Of a DNA stretch of 64,000 bases, positions 57,801 through 64,000 are shown piece by piece. How positions within the stretch are numbered: position 1 is the stretch's first letter; every line of letters begins with the position of its first letter. The notes under the pieces were generated by a model that was not told the origin of the DNA, did not search any database, and saw nothing but the letters and a program-made list of their open reading frames with translations. The stretch is from Stratiolaelaps scimitus (Eukaryota; Arthropoda; Arachnida; Mesostigmata; Laelapidae): contig JABWDB010000013.1 in assembly GCA_019614645.1 (NCBI GenBank), positions 1,736,001 to 1,800,000 of the forward strand. The letters are read 5' to 3'. The position numbers and the translations under genes are program-made.

Positions 57801-58730
57801 TGGATCTGTGTGTTAGAGAGCAGAGACACGCCATGTAAGCCTGTTCCATCATCCAATTCATCATTCGCCGGCAGCAGCAGCCCCCTCCCCATCAGGTCCC
57901 TGCCCATAGACGACTGCGTAGTCGTCCCGTAGACCCGTTATTTGTACACGTAGCTATAGAGTCCTCTCTCGCGATGAGAGATGTGGCGGCATGTGCTCGA
58001 TAATTTCTCATGGCATCCTCCTTTGTGTTCTCGTTCAAACTCGTTTGAGTGCTCACTGCGATCGAGACGTCCTAATACAACGTGCCTCCGTTTTGGTTTG
58101 CCTGTGCCTAAGTAGGATCCATAATAACTAACAATATGCCATTTAAGGTAGTTCACCGATTGTGTCTGCAAGTTGTCCACGTCGTGGATGTTTTATGAAT
58201 TTGTAAAATTTATATTGCAATGTATTATTATAGGTGTACTGTGGGGGCGATTTCAGTCGCAAACTGCCGCTGTCAGACTATTTTCTTAATGGAATTCTCT
58301 TCAGGGCGGAAACACAGTGAATCAGATCCGAAGTTACGCATGAAAGCCGAGTTTACACTGGGAATAATGAAGTTTCAATTGTGACAAGCTAAGCAAGTCG
58401 GAATATTTGTGTTCCTTACAATTGTTCACATAATCGGTGGCACCACGAAGTCCCACAATGTCGTCAAAGTCGAGTCGAGTAATGCTGTGCTTTGTTAAGC
58501 GTTTTACTTTTCCTTCGATTGAAATGCCGGCTGCGATGCAAAATAGTCATGAAATATTGTTCTTGTAGTGAATTTCGATCTCTGCTATAATAGTTAACGC
58601 TTACCGGCAAATTCAACTGATTAACAAAAACAAAAAAAACCTAAGAAAACGGTGAACTAACAAATACAATAATGGATGAGATTGTTTCTGACAGCAATGT
58701 AACCATGTGTTGATTCTTGCAGATTTCTCG

Positions 58731-58745
58731 ATGGATGAGGTGTGA
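58731..58745 (+). promoter_or_regulatory. Upstream mini-frame before TXNDC11 start
   Basis: ATG GAT GAG GTG TGA lies just after a probable 5'UTR acceptor (TTCTTGCAG at 58722) and six bases before the main ATG. Possible translational brake. Confidence 0.4.
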
Positions 58746-58751
58746 ACAACC

Positions 58752-60827
58752 ATGGAGCAAGGCGGAGGAGAAGACGAAAGCCAACCCCCAGTAGAAAACC
58801 CCGTAGAAGACCTTGACCTCGGACTAGACGATAGCTCGTCGTCGAGTGATCCCTTTGTAAACCAGGGCGTTTTTGACGGCGCCGTGGACAGCGAACTGAA
58901 CGTGAACGCCCGTGGATCTGCCGCAAAAGACGACGCCGACAACAACTGGGAGGACGTCACCGAAGTCGACGCTCAGACAACGATGGCTACGCGGCTAAAA
59001 CGAATCGAGATCCTCCTGGTGGTCAGCTGCCTTTTCGGCGCTGTTATCAATCAGCTCATCACCGCTGGTGGACTTCGGCGTCTGACGCGGGAAGCATTGC
59101 CTGGCCATCCGCTCTGGGCGAACGTTTCGTATCTTGACATCTACGACGGTGAACTCAGTTCTGTGTACGATGAGTTCCTGAAGCACGAGATCACTGTGAC
59201 GCTATACTACGCTCCGTGGGACGCCACCAGCCGAGAGAGTTTGCAGATTCTCGACGAGGTCGCCAGAGAGTACGACGATGTCCGTTTCGTAGCGATTAAC
59301 TGCTGGCAAAATTCGGCTTGCTTTAAATACTATCAATTTAAGTTCTACCCTTCAGTTAGTGTGTACGTGAGGGGTCAGGGCAGTATCCAGTATCCGATCT
59401 ACTCAGCTTTGGCGAAAGATTACTTTATGACATTTCTTCATAATGTCATTAACCCGATCACGGTTGTGTCGTCGGACTACGAATGGTACACGATGAGATC
59501 GAGGCATTTTGCCGTTGTCACCGTACCACAGAAGTATTACAGGTTCGGCTACAGTCTGGCGCTGGAGTCATTACGGAAGGATCCCCGCCAGCGGGTCGGT
59601 TTTGCTGTTCTTGTTAAGGGAGGCGGTGATGTCGTTCGTCTCCATTTGTGGAACGAGACCCTCACTTACGGAGAAAGTGATAACCCAACAGTGGCATCCG
59701 TTTCGAAATGGGTCTACGCGATGTTTCATGAACCAACTGGCTATCTGATGAACTCGGGCTACAAAAGCAACCAGATCTATAAACTTGTCAATGGTACGAA
59801 GGCTTTCATCGTAGTGAAAACGCCGCCGAACTCAAGTCTTAACCTCAACCTGCATATAATGGCACTCCAGTTCTACTCGTGTCAAGACACATACGAGACG
59901 CACTTAAAGCAAGTTCTCCTCTCACTACTTGTTGGATCCGAGGATCGTTCAATTAACTGCAAACGACTACCACACACGTTTGAATGTACCTCAACGTCAA
60001 TGAAGTGCAATACGAAGTCATCGGTGAATGTGTCATTCATGAGCAACTGGGCCACACCAGTTTCCGTGACCTGCCAGCAGCCTGATGGCCTATATCTGCG
60101 ATACTTGGAAATCAAGCGGATCTGCCAAACGCATCGGATACAGCCGGACGGTGCCAAACATCCTAAGGGTCTACTCTGGGGCCTCGGCTGTGAGAAGGAA
60201 CACCTATTTCGTTTCCTCACGCTCGACGGCACGCTATATGATAAGCTGTACCCGCTCGAAGCTCCCGCCGTCATCTACGACGCTGAGGACGATATCAAGT
60301 ATCTCCTACCGCAATCGCAGTTCACTGCCCGAGGCATTGAATTCTTCGTGGCCTACTACACCCTCCGGCTGCGCGAAAAGCTTCGAAAGTCGACGTCCGT
60401 TGTCCGACAGGATCTATTTCACGAACAACCGGAGAGGTTCGTTCCCCCTGGCGAAGAGGTCGTTGCCTCGACGGCCGGGTTAGCGAAGTCAATCAATGGC
60501 GGCGGACGTCGGGTGCCGTCAGAATCGGCGCTACGAGACACTGTTATATTCTTCTATACGAACTGGTGTGGCTTCTGTAAGAGTGTCGCTGCTAACTTCC
60601 ATCGAGTGGCGCACTTCTTTGAGGCAGCGCCGATCTCATTTCGGACGGTCGACGCTGAGGGAAGCCGCTTCGAGGATATTCGCTTTTCCCCGGATAGTTA
60701 CCCACAAGTGGTCTTCTTTCCGGGCAACAGTTCTGACAGTATCCGCTATTCAGGGAACTGGCGGCCACAGTGCCTGACACGATTCATCCTCAATCACTGC
60801 AGTGACGAGGTGCTACAGCTGCTGTGA
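58752..60827 (+). CDS. TXNDC11: TXNDC11-like ER thioredoxin-domain protein
   Basis: 691 residues in one exon. An acidic N-terminal tail (about 1-80) is followed by a single membrane segment (about 85-104, IEILLVVSCLFGAVI) and then a large luminal part. The first thioredoxin-like domain, near residue 150, reads YYAPWDATS and lacks the CxxC pair. The last, at about 600, reads YTNWCGFCKS with the active CGFC at 606-609. TXNDC11 (EFP1) is an ER membrane protein that assists folding of dual oxidase and works with EDEM in glycoprotein disposal. Vertebrate forms are longer (about 950). The ATG has a good context (ACCATGG). There is no KDEL; the C-terminus is DEVLQLL. Confidence 0.9.
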   Translation: MEQGGGEDESQPPVENPVEDLDLGLDDSSSSSDPFVNQGVFDGAVDSELNVNARGSAAKDDADNNWEDVTEVDAQTTMATRLKRIEILLVVSCLFGAVINQLITAGGLRRLTREALPGHPLWANVSYLDIYDGELSSVYDEFLKHEITVTLYYAPWDATSRESLQILDEVAREYDDVRFVAINCWQNSACFKYYQFKFYPSVSVYVRGQGSIQYPIYSALAKDYFMTFLHNVINPITVVSSDYEWYTMRSRHFAVVTVPQKYYRFGYSLALESLRKDPRQRVGFAVLVKGGGDVVRLHLWNETLTYGESDNPTVASVSKWVYAMFHEPTGYLMNSGYKSNQIYKLVNGTKAFIVVKTPPNSSLNLNLHIMALQFYSCQDTYETHLKQVLLSLLVGSEDRSINCKRLPHTFECTSTSMKCNTKSSVNVSFMSNWATPVSVTCQQPDGLYLRYLEIKRICQTHRIQPDGAKHPKGLLWGLGCEKEHLFRFLTLDGTLYDKLYPLEAPAVIYDAEDDIKYLLPQSQFTARGIEFFVAYYTLRLREKLRKSTSVVRQDLFHEQPERFVPPGEEVVASTAGLAKSINGGGRRVPSESALRDTVIFFYTNWCGFCKSVAANFHRVAHFFEAAPISFRTVDAEGSRFEDIRFSPDSYPQVVFFPGNSSDSIRYSGNWRPQCLTRFILNHCSDEVLQLL

Positions 60828-61134
60828 ATTGTTAACGAGCTGGGACTCGCCGAGGCCCGATAAGGGTGTCTGTCGCTCTGTGACGACAGACGACACTAAA
60901 GCTACAATGACTGTGATCAACCTAAATACGAAAATAACTAGGCAACAGAATAATAATAATAATAATATGGCATTGATTGTTGTTTTAATGCTTGCTTCCG
61001 ATGTCAACGATGATTCTATGTGAAAGATGAGGTTTAGTACAAGTTGTGCTGAAGTGTGCGGACCGAGTGATTGATTGAATGTACAATGTGGGCAACGAGG
61101 TTCTCACATGCAGTGCAGTGTTTAATAGCGCGAA

Positions 61135-61140
61135 AATAAA
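61135..61140 (+). terminator. Poly(A) signal of TXNDC11
   Basis: AATAAA about 310 bases after the stop codon; the plausible cleavage signal for TXNDC11. Confidence 0.65.
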
Positions 61141-62021
61141 CTATTTTGATCGATATGATACGTTATATGGGCGTCATTTACTATCGTTACTTGTTGTGTT
61201 GTAATGTCGCGTGTGTGTATGTAACTTAAATGATTCGGTGTTTCTGACTCTCTAAACTCCTGTAGTTCTCCTGGCTTTGCCAATACTTAAATAATTAATT
61301 CCAAAAGTTTTTTGGCAAAAAGTACGAGCATCAGCCTTTGTACAATCGAGTGTGAAATATAGAAATGTGAGATATTGTCACATCTCTGGCTAATCAATAC
61401 TTGAGGCGAGACGTTTCTTCATCTGCTGCTATCGTCAAACGATAAACACTTGCCTAGACTTAACTATCGTCTGCTAGCGCTTAAACGACTCAGTGGAAGA
61501 AGACGAACCAAGACCATATTCGTGGTGACCATGCAATGAATAGCATAGCATACATATGGTATATGTTCCTATAGGGGAAGATATTCTACATCAATTATGT
61601 ATAGGGTTGAGACAGAGTTTCAGGTTTAGGCGGTCATGGTCTCGAAGGAGGCGATCGTATTGTCTCTCTGCCTCACAGGTAGAGAGAGAGAGACGCTGCA
61701 GAAGGAACAACCCTGCGCTCTTGGAACCCATGCCGCAGGAATAGCCTGTGGCTGACCCACTCGATGAGGTAGGCCGTGACGGGGGCCGTCTAAGATTTCA
61801 AAGAAAAGAGGAAACAACAGATGAGAAACACCGTACTTTTCTAGCTTGGCCTGCTTCGAACGTGATACCGTGAAATAAATAACATCGTTATTAAATGTAA
61901 CTGTTTCTCGTAGAACACAGGTTTAGTGAAATTTCTACCTGGCATTCCTAATGTATCACACTAAAATACCACAAAATTGATATTATCGGCACCTTTTTAG
62001 ATATTGGCGCACTGCGTTCCG

Positions 62022-62027
62022 TTTATT
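62022..62027 (-). terminator. Possible poly(A) signal of PIG-U
   Basis: AATAAA on the minus strand about 590 bases past the PIG-U stop. Confidence 0.45.
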
Positions 62028-62612
62028 AATTTGACACGTCACATTCAGTCAGTGTAGAAAGTCTGTACATATTTACACGTCGCAAGCTCTTTATGAATCG
62101 TTTCTTCCACATCACTACGCAGTCACCTATTTCGTAATTATCTCTCATATACACTTTTACTTAATGATTTGGCTATCTAAATATCTACCTATATATTATT
62201 ATTACTATTAATATTATTCTATATCCATATTGTTGTCATTACTAATCAAACTACATCGACAACTTATAATCAACATTGACGATGGAATGAGCACAGCTCT
62301 AGAAAAGTCCCGTCACTGGATCGACCTCAGGGAAAAACGAAATTACGCTGCAATAACCTCACTATTATTAACAGTAATCATAAAAACTTAGTCCCACATC
62401 CGGGACGGTCGTTATGATGGCGGAGAGAATACTGCCGTGACAATTATACTGGTCCTCAGTTATCAGGCCATCTCTCGAAGCGCCACACCTGATCAGGGCT
62501 TTCTTCTATTTGCTTTACTTAGCCCCATTCTTTCTATGATTCTCTTTCTCTCTCTCTCTCTCTCTGTCTCGCTTGTTCATCAATCGCTGCTACTACTTCT
62601 AGGACACGGGCA

Positions 62613-63685
62613 CTATTCGAGAGTAAGTTTGAGCTTCTTTGCTTCGAACTCTTTCGCATCGCCGTGCTGAAGGTAAAACTTGCGCTTCATATCGGAAACT
62701 AGCAGATCTGTGAGCAGGAACACTTGTGCGACGTTGTAGAGTAACGTCATAGCAAAGTAGAAATTGGCGTTGCCCGAATAGGCGAAAATCCACTGCTGCC
62801 ACATGATCGGTGTGAGGACGAGACAGAGTGCAATAGCTGTGAACACAACAATGACCTGTCGCATCAGATCGAACAGATGCCGAAAGATGGGCAGTAGCGA
62901 TGAGTAGAATGCAAAATCTGCGAGACTCGGGTACGGCTTGAACACAGCGACGGTGACAAGGAGCGTCCAGTAGAGCAGCAGAGGGTCCTTGCGCAGCTTG
63001 ATCGCCAAGGGCGCCACGTAGATAAACACGTTGAGATGAAACACGCAGAGGAAGAACCACCGAAAGTGGTCGAACAGCTCGGTGAAGAAGTACCAGAATA
63101 AACCGACGTTTGGCGTCAGATCGGTAACCGCCAGCTGGAAGTAGTACGAGGAGATGTGTGAGTTGCTGTTGAAGCTCATTAGCTGGGCTAGAATGGCGAC
63201 ATACGCAGAAAGAAACAGGATGCACGGCGTTCGGTGTCGGATGAACAGCATCGCCGGGACAACGAGAATCACCGTGTGAAGACACCGTGAGGTGAGCAAT
63301 GCCAACGTCACAGTGCTTAGCGGCCAAGCGCCGTACACCATAGCGAACAGGCTTAGCGTGTGTAGTAGATTGTCGAAGATCGACGTGTTCTGCGACACGC
63401 ATGATAGCACGTTGAACGGCGACAGGCAGTACACGGTGAGAACGAGGGTGGGGATTTGTCGGGCTGTCGCTATCGTGAGGACGAGCTTTCTCGACGACTG
63501 CGCCTTCGACAGGCTGCGATCCTGATGTAACAGGATCTGGACACACTTCTTTGACGCGGCATAGAGTATGAGGCCGGTGAGTAAATCAACCGCAATGAAG
63601 AGGTGCACAAGACCGTTACTTCGGAGGAACGACAGTAGAAGCGAGTAGAATCGTAGCGACAGGTACGGCTCATGGAGGATGTCCC
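62613..63685 (-). CDS. PIGU: PIG-U, GPI transamidase subunit, 3' coding exon (5' part missing)
   Basis: 357 codons downstream of an acceptor (CATTTTAG at 63686). The first complete codons read DILHEPYLSLRFYSLLL, matching the place after the PIG-U luminal motif. Many hydrophobic spans follow, as expected of a polytopic ER protein of about 430 residues, ending KFYLQHGDAKEFEAKKLKL. PIG-U belongs to the GPI transamidase complex that attaches GPI anchors to proteins in the ER. The N-terminal 60-80 residues must lie in an exon beyond the window or unrecognised near its end. The ATG at 63725 in the same open frame is upstream of the acceptor and probably intronic. Confidence 0.88.
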
Positions 63686-64000
63686 CTAAAATGCACAACA
63701 CGCCGAAATGGATACAAGAAGACAAAAAAACACAAACAGCACAGCGTAAGCAACAATTACAACAACCAGAGCAGCACGAAAGGCACGGTCCAGAAGGTAG
63801 AATTTACCGATAGTTGCCAGCGAGTGAAACTAAGTAGGAATCTAAAATAGCCGTGTAAAGTTCGGTTAAGTTAAAACGCCGTTCAACCAAATATAGTACA
63901 CGCACACGCTCATACACATTGCAAATTGACCACCGATGATCTGACACCGATGTTATATGAACGTACGTGAACGTCTGGGTGTTCGTGCTTATCCCGAATT
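63686..64000 (-). other. Probable PIG-U intron to window end
   Basis: No first exon of PIG-U could be recognised on the minus strand. Confidence 0.5.

Larger units (their letters stand above)
47585..58730. other. GC-rich, triplet-repeat-dense region without a recognised gene
   Basis: Eleven kilobases. The denser GC-rich parts are at about 48.5-49.3, 50.0-50.9, 52.2-54.0, 54.5-55.4 and 56.1-56.7 kb, full of CAG/CTG, CAA and CCG runs. Open frames there are homopolymer-like (poly-Leu, poly-Ser, poly-Ala, poly-Gln) on both strands and do not resemble proteins. An ATG with an MKSVK peptide and a consensus donor (GTAAGC) at 54489-54504 is one possible tiny first exon. Between the blocks the sequence is plain AT-rich DNA with AT runs near 48182-48196, 49588-49600 and 49857-49872. 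The reading I favour is the promoter/5'UTR of a gene whose exons lie elsewhere. Confidence 0.5.
60828..62612. other. Intergenic between converging TXNDC11 and PIG-U genes
   Basis: It contains the two 3'UTRs. A GA-rich tract lies at 61680-61692 and a TC tract at 62546-62566. No other gene is visible. Confidence 0.6.

Noticed and set aside
62599..63546. Minus-strand 315-codon frame overlapping PIG-U
   Set aside because: It is an out-of-frame shadow of PIG-U; its composition is not that of a membrane protein and nothing is recognised.

Overview
This window is nuclear DNA of an arthropod. Genes are on both strands, one is split into many small exons with GT-AG introns, and long (AT)n tracts, degraded mariner elements and SINE-like repeats are common. 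The gene set (SVEP1, granulin, aftiphilin, Ric-8, TXNDC11 and PIG-U orthologues), the compact genes beside one intron-rich gene, and the microsatellite load would fit a chelicerate, for example a mesostigmatid mite. The species is my inference and cannot be proved from the sequence.

Layout. Positions 1-10249 hold no certain coding sequence; a possible signal-peptide exon lies at 922-1199. From 10250 to 40588 (+) runs a large secreted extracellular-matrix gene, an SVEP1 orthologue. I could rebuild 27 exons whose phases stay in register through 7090 coding bases (about 2,360 residues). Domain order is vWA, an SVEP1-type Cys-rich linker, an ephrin-receptor-like Cys repeat, 3 sushi, 2 HYR, 1 sushi, a linker with an acidic insert, more Cys repeats, 6 EGF, a pentraxin domain and 13 sushi. 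Its introns hold a dead 1.2-kb mariner, a 0.6-kb deleted mariner, a SINE-like repeat and two long perfect inverted repeats. The last intron (29111-40363, 11.3 kb) contains, on the opposite strand, the 3' exons of a C2H2 zinc-finger gene (38207-39158).

Downstream on the minus strand lie a compact two-module granulin gene (41592-42572, three exons), an aftiphilin-like gene (42874-44403, single coding exon) and Ric-8 (46070-47584, single exon). From 47.6 to 58.7 kb there is no recognisable protein, but there is a GC-rich block packed with CAG/CTG/CCG repeats, possibly promoter and 5'UTR territory of an unseen gene. TXNDC11 (58752-60827, +) and the 3' coding exon of PIG-U (62613-63685, -) close the window, converging on each other.

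Themes: extracellular adhesion or growth signalling (SVEP1, granulin), clathrin trafficking (aftiphilin), G-alpha folding (Ric-8), and ER redox or GPI-anchor assembly (TXNDC11, PIG-U). There is no sign of a functional operon-like system; the genes look like ordinary neighbours. I found no wholly unknown system. The best leads are the antisense nested zinc-finger gene, the hairpin repeats, and the triplet-repeat block.
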